DNA of 45,018 bases from assembly GCA_002339805.1 (NCBI GenBank), contig DDKW01000027.1, forward strand, positions 46,746 to 91,763, read 5' to 3'. The DNA is from Dehalococcoidia bacterium UBA2588. GTDB lineage: Bacteria; Chloroflexota; Dehalococcoidia; Lucifugimonadales; UBA3495. A model generated the notes under the pieces. That model made no database searches, was not told the DNA's origin, and saw only the letters and a list, made by a program, of their open reading frames with translations. Below are positions 1-7,286 of the stretch, piece by piece (within the stretch, counting starts at the first letter, position 1; every line of letters starts with the position of its first letter). The position numbers and the translations under genes were made by a program.

Positions 1-1242
1 TTTTGGTTTTGGGATCCTGTAGAAAATGCCGCATTTATGCCATGGGTTGCGCTCACCGCATTCATACACTCAATTATTGTTCAAAAGAGACGTTCTATGT
101 TCAGAATCTGGAACATTGTAATTATAAATATCGTATTTGCTATGTCGCTATATGGGATGTTTGTTAATCGTGGAGGACCAGTGCCGTCCGTACATTCATT
201 TGGAGCATCGGATCTGGGGTGGGTATTCTTAGGATTTTTATGCATCGGAATACTGATTCCTTTCGGAATATTTCTATATCAGTTAGGAAAGATTAGGAGT
301 CAGAGAAGTTTAGAATCAATGCTATCTAGAGAGGCCGCTTTCCTGATAAATAATTTGCTGTTATTAGGAATTGCTTTCGTAACTTTATGGGGTACTGTTT
401 ATCCTTTGATTTCCGATTTGTTGTTTTCTGAGCAAATTACTATAGCTAGACCTTATTATGATCAGGTTAACGGACCGATTATGTTAGTTTTGTTACTTGT
501 AATGGGTATAGGCCCATTAATACCTTGGAGAAATTCTAGTTACAAAATGGTATTGCAAGCTTTGAAATATCCTGTAATAGTCACATTATTACTGTTTAGT
601 ACATTGTTAATATTAGGTGTAAGAGAAATTATTCCTTTAACAGCATTTGCTATTATAACTTTAGTAACGACCGGTATTGTTAGGGAATGGTATAAGGGAG
701 TGAGAGTGATGTCTTCCGGGTCTTGGATTGACGCTCCACGATCATTTCTGCGGTTGATTATGGCCAATCGCACCAGGTATGGAGGTTATATAGTGCATAT
801 AAGTGTACTAATGGTTGCGTTGGGTGTAGTAGGAGGATCTTTCTATGATAAACAACGAGACATCATAATGCAGGAAGGAGAACAATATGAAATCGGTGAT
901 TATGAGGTCATGTATATTGGTACAGAAGAGACTATGTTTTCAGATCGTACGGAATTTACTTCTGTTATCAGTGTAAAAAAAGATGGATCATCATTAGCCG
1001 AAATGAGGCCTAAACGTTCTTTTTATCCTGGTTTCAACATGGCATCAACCAGAGCGGCCATTAGATCTACTCCTATTGAAGACTTTTATGTGGTTCCTAG
1101 TGAGAACATGCCAGACGGATCAGTTGGATTCAGAATTATGATTAATCCATTAATATGGTGGATGTGGGTTGCAGGCCCGTTTGTGATTTTAGGGACTTTG
1201 GTGTCATTATGGCCTCGTAAGGTCAAAAGAGTTATCAAGTAA
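1..1242 (+). CDS. ccmF: Cytochrome c heme lyase subunit CcmF, C-terminal part (cut by window edge)
   Basis: CcmF works with CcmH in the cytoplasmic membrane to attach heme to apocytochrome c. The reading frame is open from base 1, before the first internal ATG at base 37, and begins inside the family's tryptophan-rich WWD region (FWFWDPVENAAFMPWV), so the gene starts upstream and only about 413 of the usual 600-700 residues are present. Several membrane helices follow, then a periplasmic segment with RYGGYIVHISVLMVALGVVGG, typical of the last CcmF helices, and a final helix ending in a basic tail. A CcmI-like gene follows 10 bases later and a ResA-like thioredoxin lies further down, which supports a cytochrome c maturation operon. 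Family assignment is firm. Confidence 0.93.
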   Translation, partial: FWFWDPVENAAFMPWVALTAFIHSIIVQKRRSMFRIWNIVIINIVFAMSLYGMFVNRGGPVPSVHSFGASDLGWVFLGFLCIGILIPFGIFLYQLGKIRSQRSLESMLSREAAFLINNLLLLGIAFVTLWGTVYPLISDLLFSEQITIARPYYDQVNGPIMLVLLLVMGIGPLIPWRNSSYKMVLQALKYPVIVTLLLFSTLLILGVREIIPLTAFAIITLVTTGIVREWYKGVRVMSSGSWIDAPRSFLRLIMANRTRYGGYIVHISVLMVALGVVGGSFYDKQRDIIMQEGEQYEIGDYEVMYIGTEETMFSDRTEFTSVISVKKDGSSLAEMRPKRSFYPGFNMASTRAAIRSTPIEDFYVVPSENMPDGSVGFRIMINPLIWWMWVAGPFVILGTLVSLWPRKVKRVIK

Positions 1243-1252
1243 GGATTGGGAA

Positions 1253-1525
1253 ATGGATTTATTTATAGGTGGAATTACGTTAGTAATAGTTATTATAGTT
1301 ATTCTAAGTCCGTTCTTAACCAGAAAAGGGTTCGTAGTAAGTTCTAATAATGACCAGGAATTGGATCCGGCAATAACAGAAGCTGATTTGCGTGACCTGA
1401 GAGCAGTTTTAGAATTGGATTATGCCCTTGGGAACATGTCTGAGTTAGACTATCAGTCACAATTATCTGAATATGACGCACGTATTCAAAGCATAGTTAC
1501 AAGTACGCAAGATCTCTCAGAATAA
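1253..1525 (+). CDS. Small membrane-anchored CcmI-like protein
   Basis: This 90-residue protein has one N-terminal membrane helix (about residues 4-20) followed by an acidic cytoplasmic or periplasmic helix with DLRDLRAVLELDYALGNMSELDY. That pattern (helix, then a short 'LE-DY-LG-LSE-DY' segment) resembles the N-terminal part of CcmI/CycH proteins, which assist apocytochrome c delivery to CcmF/CcmH. The TPR half of a classical CcmI is absent. Its position directly after ccmF with an AAGGA-type ribosome site supports a role in the same pathway. The stop TAA is followed at once, in the same frame, by a TTG codon of the next gene. The CcmI link is inferred from context and a short motif. Confidence 0.6.
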   Translation: MDLFIGGITLVIVIIVILSPFLTRKGFVVSSNNDQELDPAITEADLRDLRAVLELDYALGNMSELDYQSQLSEYDARIQSIVTSTQDLSE

Positions 1526-1549
1526 TTGAAAGAGGATGATGGTATTAGG

Positions 1550-2575
1550 TTGGTAAATATTAAGTATTTAATACTTGGTTTGTTCATTACTATATTGTGC
1601 GTGTTCAATGGAACTCCAGTGAATGCTCAGGCTTCTTATGATGTCAGAGGATATGTTGTTAATGAGACCCGTGATTCTGTTATTCCTGAAGGATTAGAAA
1701 TTATATTGCATACTTTTGATCCAGAAGGAGGACCTGTAGAAACCAAAAAGTCTTCAGTTGATAATGATGGATATTTTGAATTTCTTTCAATATCGCAAGA
1801 TTCTAACCTGAAATATTTTTTGACCGTGGAGCATGAATCATTTATATACAATAAAGAAGTCTTATCTGATTCATTGTCTGATCCTATTAAAATAAGTGTT
1901 TATGATAAAACTTTGGATCCTACAGTAGTAACTTTTGACACGCATATTTTTGTTATTGCAGATATCTCTTCAGCGAATCAAACAGTATCTGTTGTTGAAT
2001 TTATCAAATTTACTAATAACTCAGATAAAACATTAATACCAGATATGGAAAATGTTCCACCAATAACATTTGTTAGGTTTTCTATGCCGGACAATTTCAC
2101 TGAATTAGATGTACAGACAGATTTACCAGGAGGACAAATTATTTCTGTGGGAACTGGGTTTGCCGTAACCTCACCGATAACTCCAGGGAATCACCAAATA
2201 AGTTTTTCTTACTTATTAGAATATGAAGAAGGAAAATTTGACTATGAACAGAAGCTGATTCATGGAGCGGAATTTTTCCAAGCTATGATCCCTGATCGAT
2301 TATCTGGGACAAGTATAAATATGGATGCAGAACAAACCAGTTTAGATATTGAAGGCACGGCATACAGTGCTTGGAATTTATATGAAGTGGAGCCTGGGGA
2401 TGGCCCACTTATTATGGTGGAAGGATTGCCAGATGCAACCATGCTCGATGTAGTGGTTGCCCAAGTATCAAGTAAAGGATTTTGGAGAATTTCCATTCCT
2501 GTTTCTGTTGTGATCGTTTTATTGGTGATTGTTCCCTGGCTTGTATTGAGAGCAAGGAAAGAGAAGAATGTCTAG
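1550..2575 (+). CDS. Exported, C-terminally anchored protein of the cytochrome c maturation operon
   Basis: I do not recognise a named family. The protein has a signal peptide (about residues 1-27, ending NAQA), then a domain that looks like a beta-sandwich of carboxypeptidase-regulatory type (YDVRGYVVNETRDS), a long extracytoplasmic region, and a C-terminal membrane helix (RISIPVSVVIVLLVIVPWLV) before a short basic tail. The start is uncertain: TTG at 1526 follows the upstream stop with no ribosome site, while TTG at 1550 has AGAGGA 13 bases upstream and gives a compact signal peptide, so I chose 1550. Lying between the CcmI-like and thioredoxin genes, it may help present apocytochrome or anchor the complex. 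That role is only contextual. Confidence 0.62.
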   Translation: MVNIKYLILGLFITILCVFNGTPVNAQASYDVRGYVVNETRDSVIPEGLEIILHTFDPEGGPVETKKSSVDNDGYFEFLSISQDSNLKYFLTVEHESFIYNKEVLSDSLSDPIKISVYDKTLDPTVVTFDTHIFVIADISSANQTVSVVEFIKFTNNSDKTLIPDMENVPPITFVRFSMPDNFTELDVQTDLPGGQIISVGTGFAVTSPITPGNHQISFSYLLEYEEGKFDYEQKLIHGAEFFQAMIPDRLSGTSINMDAEQTSLDIEGTAYSAWNLYEVEPGDGPLIMVEGLPDATMLDVVVAQVSSKGFWRISIPVSVVIVLLVIVPWLVLRARKEKNV

Positions 2576-2588
2576 GAAGGAATTATAG

Positions 2589-3158
2589 ATGAGTAAAAGA
2601 CAATTTGTGATCTCATTTGTATTCGCTGTATTAGTGATAGGCTTTCTTGCATTACTAACTATTTATTCTACTTCTTTAAAAGATCGTACCGGTAGTGCAG
2701 GAGTGAACAGTAAATTTTCTGGATATAAAATGGATTCAGAGCCGGCATATAATTTTCAGGCTTCGACTCATTTAGGTGAAGCCATATCATTGAGTGATTA
2801 TAAAGGATCTATTGTCTTATTAGATTTTTGGTCATCATGGTGTGCGCCATGCAAAAAAGAAGCTGTTGCTTTGAATGAATTATATGTTGAATATTTGGGT
2901 AATAATTATGATGTGGAGTTCATAGGCGTTAATATTTGGGATACACATGATGATTTTGTGAATCACTTAGACAAGTTCGGAATAGATTATGCAAACATAC
3001 TTGATGATGACGGCAGTGTTCTATTTGAGTATGGAGTAAGAGGTATTCCAGAGAAATATCTTATAGATGCTCAGGGCAATTTAGCATGGAAATTTGTTGG
3101 GCCTACAGAAAAAACTTTACTTAAAGATACAATTGATAATCTTTTAGTAAATTATTAG
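2589..3158 (+). CDS. ResA/TlpA/CcmG-type membrane-anchored thiol-disulfide oxidoreductase
   Basis: The protein reduces disulfides outside the membrane, most likely the CXXCH cysteines of apocytochrome c before heme attachment. An N-terminal membrane anchor (about residues 8-26) leads into a redoxin/AhpC-TSA type thioredoxin fold with WCAPC at residues 84-88 (Cys85 and Cys88) and the expected cis-proline segment RGIPEKYLID. The length of 189 residues is normal for ResA/TlpA. It starts 13 bases after the anchored protein behind AGGAATT and closes the ccm operon. Its stop overlaps by 4 bases the stop of the convergent short-chain dehydrogenase. Whether it is strictly CcmG or ResA cannot be told from the sequence. 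Confidence 0.88.
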   Translation: MSKRQFVISFVFAVLVIGFLALLTIYSTSLKDRTGSAGVNSKFSGYKMDSEPAYNFQASTHLGEAISLSDYKGSIVLLDFWSSWCAPCKKEAVALNELYVEYLGNNYDVEFIGVNIWDTHDDFVNHLDKFGIDYANILDDDGSVLFEYGVRGIPEKYLIDAQGNLAWKFVGPTEKTLLKDTIDNLLVNY

Positions 3159-3940
3159 TCTTCTTCCCCAGGCGTTACAATAAATCTTCCTCCAACAGCA
3201 TTAATTTGGTCGCCTGTTATATATGATGATTCATCCGAAGCTAAGAATAGGCAAGCATTTGCTATATCTTTTGTGTGTCCTTGCCTGCCTAATGGTATCT
3301 GATTAAGATGTTTGGAAGAATTTCTCCCGTCTTTTGCATATTCAGGGTACCATTCCGGATGTATTCTTTCAGTGTCTATGGACCCTGGGTTAACCATGTT
3401 CGCTCTGATGTTGTATTGTGAGAATTCTGATGCTATGGATTTGATTAAACCTAATACAGCCATTTTAGAAGATGCTACTGGAGCTGTGTTGGGTCTACCT
3501 GTAAGAGTTGCCATTCCTCCTAGCGCGACTATGCTTCCATAAGTGTGTTCAATCATCTTAGGCAATAGTGCTCTGCTAAGGTAAAAACATGGATCTAGAT
3601 TGATACTAAAAACCTCTCTCCAATCTTCATAAGAAGTATCGAGCAAAGGTTTATGCGGCCTAATTGCTGCGTTATTAATTAATATATCGATATGTTCAAA
3701 AGTTTCGAAACTTTTGAACACCATGTCGTTCACTGATGATTCATCTGACACGTCGGCAATGGCTGTAATTACTTGTACTTCATGAGATCTACATTCATTT
3801 GCGACTTCTTCAAGTTCTGAACTACTATTTCGGGTATTCAGGATTAAATTTGCACCTTCGCGTGCAAAGGTTAGAGCGACTTCTCGGCCGATATTTCTAC
3901 TAGCTCCAGTTATTAATGCAGTCCTACCTTCTAATCTCAT
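3155..3940 (-). CDS. SDR-fold protein lacking the catalytic Ser and Tyr
   Basis: It has a Rossmann fold of the short-chain dehydrogenase/reductase family, 261 residues. The nucleotide motif TGASRNIG is at residues 11-18 and INNAA at 88-92, and the active-site Asn114 is kept. The active-site Lys159 is present, but the Tyr four residues before it is Val155 (PVASSK), and the usual catalytic Ser position (ISS) reads LGG around residues 140-142. It may therefore bind NAD(P) without normal SDR chemistry or use other residues. The longer frame could start at 3976, but ATG at 3940 has AGGAG seven bases upstream and gives the standard SDR N-terminus. It is divergent from the FAH-family gene, and its -35 may overlap that gene's. 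Confidence 0.85.
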   Translation of the reverse strand: MRLEGRTALITGASRNIGREVALTFAREGANLILNTRNSSSELEEVANECRSHEVQVITAIADVSDESSVNDMVFKSFETFEHIDILINNAAIRPHKPLLDTSYEDWREVFSINLDPCFYLSRALLPKMIEHTYGSIVALGGMATLTGRPNTAPVASSKMAVLGLIKSIASEFSQYNIRANMVNPGSIDTERIHPEWYPEYAKDGRNSSKHLNQIPLGRQGHTKDIANACLFLASDESSYITGDQINAVGGRFIVTPGEED

Positions 3941-3966
3941 GTCATTTCTCCTAATAACTTTGCCAG

Positions 3967-4017
3967 ATTCTAACACGAAGTATTTTCCTTGACCAATACA
4001 GAATCCAGTGTCAGAAT
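3967..4017. promoter_or_regulatory. Candidate divergent promoters sharing a -35 region
   Basis: For the plus-strand FAH-family gene, TTGACC (3989-3994) is followed after 17 bases by CAGAAT (4012-4017). For the minus-strand SDR gene, TTGGTC (complement of 3991-3996) is followed after 18 bases by TAGAAT (complement of 3967-3972). The two -35 boxes overlap, so polymerases would compete and the two genes could be co-regulated. The call rests only on matches to sigma-70 consensus. Confidence 0.35.
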
Positions 4018-4052
4018 TGCACTAATATATAAGATTTATGTAGGAGAATTTC

Positions 4053-4835
4053 ATGAAATGGTGTAGATTTGCTAATGATGGTGGAGAGTATTTTGGGATT
4101 ATAGAAGATGATAAAGTGATTCAAGTCGAAGGTGACATTTTTGGGAGTTATTCTAAAACTGGTCATGTGCATAACCTAGAACAGATTAAGCTTTTGCCTC
4201 CTATTATTCCTCCCACATTTTATGCTGCAGGTATTAATTATCCAGAGCATGTGACTTGGGCTGCTCAAATGAAAGGGGAAGACCCAGTCTTACCTGATAA
4301 AGCGGATATAGGGTATCGGGCAGTAAATGCTCTTACTGGTCATGAAGACCCTATAATAGTGCCTCAAGATGCAACAGAACAGGTTCAGTACGAAGGAGAA
4401 CTTGTAGTAATCATAGGTAAAGAATGTAGAAATGTATCTGAGTCAGAAGCTTTAGATTATGTGTTTGGATATACAATCGGGAATGATGTTAGTGAGAGGA
4501 CTTGGCAGCGAGGAGACCGTACGATGTGGAGAGCAAAGAATACAGATACCTTCAAGCCTATGGGTCCTTGGATAGTGACAGATCTTGAGCCGGATGATTT
4601 TCATGTAATTATAAGGCTGAATGACCAAGTAGTTGGTGAATATGATGTTAAGACTGCTATTTTCGGGGTCCGACATTATATAAGTGAAATGAGTAAGTAC
4701 TTGACTCTTGTTCCTGGAGATATGATTTGGATGGGGACAGATGGAGCTACTGAAAATATGAAAGATAAAGATGTTGTAGAAGTTGAGATTAATAATATTG
4801 GAGTGCTCAGGAATAGAGTTCAATGGAGTAAATGA
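4053..4835 (+). CDS. Fumarylacetoacetate hydrolase (FAH) family protein
   Basis: FAH-family enzymes hydrolyse or decarboxylate 2,4-dioxo acids and hydrate related enols in aromatic-acid catabolism, using a divalent metal. The 260-residue protein has the family core: AAGINYPEH near residue 58, QYEGELVVIIGK with the metal-binding glutamates, GNDVSERTW with the metal aspartate, then KNTDTFKPMGPWIV and the C-terminal GDMIWMGTDGAT. The start ATG is preceded by AGGAG. A CMD-family gene lies beyond a shared terminator, and SDR and methyltransferase genes flank the pair, consistent with a catabolic neighbourhood. The exact substrate (5-carboxymethyl-2-hydroxymuconate, ureidoglycolate, acylpyruvate or other) cannot be assigned. 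Confidence 0.88.
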   Translation: MKWCRFANDGGEYFGIIEDDKVIQVEGDIFGSYSKTGHVHNLEQIKLLPPIIPPTFYAAGINYPEHVTWAAQMKGEDPVLPDKADIGYRAVNALTGHEDPIIVPQDATEQVQYEGELVVIIGKECRNVSESEALDYVFGYTIGNDVSERTWQRGDRTMWRAKNTDTFKPMGPWIVTDLEPDDFHVIIRLNDQVVGEYDVKTAIFGVRHYISEMSKYLTLVPGDMIWMGTDGATENMKDKDVVEVEINNIGVLRNRVQWSK

Positions 4836-4840
4836 TTAGG

Positions 4841-4871
4841 GGGCGCCGTTACCGGCGCCCTTTGGTTCTTT
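4841..4871. terminator. Shared hairpin terminator between convergent genes
   Basis: An 8-bp perfect stem (GGGCGCCG at 4841-4848 and CGGCGCCC at 4853-4860) with loop TTAC is followed by a T-rich stretch on the plus strand. It sits just after the FAH-family stop and before the stop of the convergent CMD gene, so it can end both transcripts; the T tail favours the plus direction. Confidence 0.8.
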
Positions 4872-5212
4872 CACCATCCCATCTCTGCAGAAAGAGCCTG
4901 CAAGCCTCTTCTGAAGGCTAGGGCTCCCATCGGTGCTACTACACACTGTAACGCCTCCAATATCTCTGTAGCAGTGGCTCCTACTTGTAAGGCTACTTTC
5001 ACATGAGCTTGAATTTGTTCCATATCTGCTTTCAAAGCAGCTTCTACGGTAATTTGGATCAACTCTTTCGTTTTTCGGTCTAAGGTTCTTTCTCCAGTGT
5101 AAGTGGCATGTATGAAATCATTGTACTTCTCAAACCACACAGGGTCCTGAGCGGCCATGATATTGTGCATTTCTAATGTATATCCTCTATTGTTATCTGG
5201 GTTGGTGCTCAT
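4871..5212 (-). CDS. Carboxymuconolactone decarboxylase (CMD) family protein
   Basis: A small all-helical protein of 113 residues with the CMD core from about residue 40 to 105: LDRKTKELIQITVEAAL, then QAHVKVALQVGATATEILEAL. His70 in the conserved 'H..aL..Ga' motif is present. The CxxC pair that gives AhpD peroxidase/disulfide reductase activity is missing; the only cysteine in the core is in LQCVVAP. That argues for a decarboxylase- or isomerase-like protein and against an alkylhydroperoxidase. It converges on the FAH-family gene, which shares its terminator, so the two may belong to one degradative theme. A GAGTTGATG stretch lies before the ATG. The substrate is unknown. Confidence 0.82.
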   Translation of the reverse strand: MSTNPDNNRGYTLEMHNIMAAQDPVWFEKYNDFIHATYTGERTLDRKTKELIQITVEAALKADMEQIQAHVKVALQVGATATEILEALQCVVAPMGALAFRRGLQALSAEMGW

Positions 5213-5286
5213 TTCATCAACTCCTCTATAATAGTATTAGAACAATATTACTGTTTTATGTAATAAACACAAATAGGAGTTTAATT

Positions 5287-5910
5287 ATTAATAAGAATTT
5301 TGAGTACTATTTTGGCAGATATGATGAATCGAATGATGAGTTGTTTTATCAAGATCCTCGTTTTGTTGTACATATAGATGATGGAGCTATTATTTTAGTC
5401 AAGGGTATACTGCAAGATTATATTAAAGATAATGCGGTTGTATTAGATTTGATGAGTAGTTGGCGTACTCACTGGCCAGAAGGAAAATCGAAAGAATCTA
5501 TAGTTGGATTAGGATTGAATGCGGAAGAAATGGCGGATAATCCTGATTTGGATTATGCCGTGGTCCATAATTTAAATGAGAACCCTAAACTGCCCTTTGA
5601 TGATGGAATTTTTGATGCAGTCTTAATGACAGTGTCGGTTCAATATTTAATTAATCCATTTAAAATTTTTCAAGAAGTTAGTCGAGTTCTAAAATCCAAA
5701 GGAGTATTCATAGTTACATTTTCTAATCGCATGTTTCCTACGAAAGCGGTGAACATATGGAAGGAAACAGATGAAATTTCGAGAATGCAATTGGTCGAAT
5801 TTTACATGGAAAGAAGTGAAGGATTTGATCAAACACATACACAGTTGATAAATCCAGAACATAATTATATGGAAGACCCATTATATTTAGTTTTGGGTTA
5901 TAGCATCTAA
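5287..5910 (+). CDS. SAM-dependent methyltransferase-fold protein, probable ATT start
   Basis: Class I methyltransferase-like protein of about 207 residues. The conserved block begins DPRFVVHIDDGAI, continues with VLDLMSSW (motif I position), LNENPKLPFDDGIFDAVLMTVSVQYL (motifs III-IV) and ends with FSNRMFPTKAV, a signature of a bacterial methyltransferase-like family of unknown substrate. The only upstream ATG in frame (5176) lies inside the CMD gene and adds nonsense sequence. AGGAG at 5275-5279 is followed seven bases later by ATT at 5287, giving an N-terminus of the expected size; TTG at 5341 is the alternative. I chose ATT with moderate confidence. It converges with the MFS gene, overlapping its stop by 4 bases. 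Confidence 0.75.
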   Translation: MNKNFEYYFGRYDESNDELFYQDPRFVVHIDDGAIILVKGILQDYIKDNAVVLDLMSSWRTHWPEGKSKESIVGLGLNAEEMADNPDLDYAVVHNLNENPKLPFDDGIFDAVLMTVSVQYLINPFKIFQEVSRVLKSKGVFIVTFSNRMFPTKAVNIWKETDEISRMQLVEFYMERSEGFDQTHTQLINPEHNYMEDPLYLVLGYSI

Positions 5911-7190
5911 CTTGATTCTTTAGGAGGAGTTGCGAGGCACACGAGCATGCCTCCTATTAAAGCAAATATTCCAAATAATGCGAAAGGAATGGTATAGCTT
6001 CCTGTAACATCATATGTAAATCCTGATAATAGTGGACCCATAGCTTGTCCTGTAATTTGTATAGGTAATGTGATTCCTCGAATGGATCCCAGGTGAATTC
6101 TCCCATAATAATTTGCCCATGCAAGTCTTAATAGATAATGTAATCCTCCAACAGACACACCTAATAAAAATGAATTAAAGAGGCCTCCGAAAGGTTTGTT
6201 ACTAAATATTATCCCCACTGAAGCTATTGCTATGAGCAATCCACATATTCCAAGCAATAATCTTACAGGGATTCGTTTGACTAAATTACTCCATATAATG
6301 GTGCCGCAAACTTGAGATAAAGCGAATACGCTTGCAGGGAAAGCTATTAATATCACAGGGAAATCCCTAACAGAAAAATGCGCAACTAGATGTAGGCTTA
6401 TTCCTGCTTGGGCCATAAAACCTACTGCTGCAAATAGACTCAATAAATAGAACGAACGAGTCCTAAGAGCTTGCCGAAGTGTCAGGTTAATTTCTTGCTT
6501 AGCTATATTTTCTTCCACATCTGACCCATCATTGTTGATTGTGGTTGGTTTTATTCCATCTACATTAAGGCCTACATCTTCGGGTCTACGTCCCATGAAC
6601 AAGATACTAGGTACTACTCCTATAGCTAGTGTATATAATCCTAATGTCAACCAAGATGTTTGCCAGCTCCATGTGATTATTAACAAATAAGCTACGAAAG
6701 GCATGGTTCCTAATCCAATACCTTGGCAAATGCTTAATATAGACATGGCACGCGCTCTTTTTTGAATAAACCAATTACTTACGGAAGTTGAAGTTCCTAA
6801 CTCAAGTGGGCTTGCGAACACAGCTCTACCCGGTACATAGAGTCCATAGAATGCCCATGGTGACGTAATAAAAGGTATTCCCATTGCGCAGCAGGCAACT
6901 ATTCCGGATCCAACTGATAATATGAATCTTGCTCCGTATTTATCTATTATTCGACCTACGAACGGGGATATAACTACGGCTGCTATTCCACCCAGACTTA
7001 CTGCAGCGGAGAAGAATCCCCTTGACCATCCAAAATGTTCGGTCATTGGGACCATGAATATAGACAACACTGCAACTGACATAAGGGGTCTGGAGCAGAG
7101 TGCAATGCCACAGCAAATCGTAACCACGATCCATCCGTAATAGAAAGGTATCTTTTGTGCTAAATTTGCTTTTTCAGATTTAAGTAGCAT
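5907..7190 (-). CDS. MFS transporter, oxalate-formate/monocarboxylate type
   Basis: This 427-residue protein has about twelve membrane helices in two halves separated by a hydrophilic central loop (about residues 195-230). The N-terminal KIPFYYGWIVV followed by the helix 2-3 loop GRIIDKYGARF is typical of the OFA/MCT branch of the major facilitator superfamily, whose members move small carboxylates. It probably imports or exchanges an organic acid across the cytoplasmic membrane. It is divergent from nadE across 96 bases. No strong ribosome site precedes its ATG. The substrate cannot be read from sequence. Confidence 0.85.
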   Translation of the reverse strand: MLLKSEKANLAQKIPFYYGWIVVTICCGIALCSRPLMSVAVLSIFMVPMTEHFGWSRGFFSAAVSLGGIAAVVISPFVGRIIDKYGARFILSVGSGIVACCAMGIPFITSPWAFYGLYVPGRAVFASPLELGTSTSVSNWFIQKRARAMSILSICQGIGLGTMPFVAYLLIITWSWQTSWLTLGLYTLAIGVVPSILFMGRRPEDVGLNVDGIKPTTINNDGSDVEENIAKQEINLTLRQALRTRSFYLLSLFAAVGFMAQAGISLHLVAHFSVRDFPVILIAFPASVFALSQVCGTIIWSNLVKRIPVRLLLGICGLLIAIASVGIIFSNKPFGGLFNSFLLGVSVGGLHYLLRLAWANYYGRIHLGSIRGITLPIQITGQAMGPLLSGFTYDVTGSYTIPFALFGIFALIGGMLVCLATPPKESS

Positions 7191-7240
7191 TTATAACAAT
7201 TTGGTATATATAATTAATCAACTGCCGCTATATACGGAGA

Positions 7241-7270
7241 TTGAAAGGATTAACCAGTAAAAGGTATATT
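7241..7270 (+). promoter_or_regulatory. Candidate sigma-70 promoter of nadE
   Basis: TTGAAA (7241-7246) and TATATT (7265-7270) are separated by 18 bases and end 16 bases before the nadE start. Each box has five of six consensus matches. Confidence 0.45.
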
Positions 7271-7286
7271 AGCATACGGAGCGTTT

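Noticed and set aside
4871..5212. AhpD-type alkylhydroperoxidase call for the CMD protein
   Set aside because: The CxxC active-site pair is missing, so peroxidase activity is not supported.
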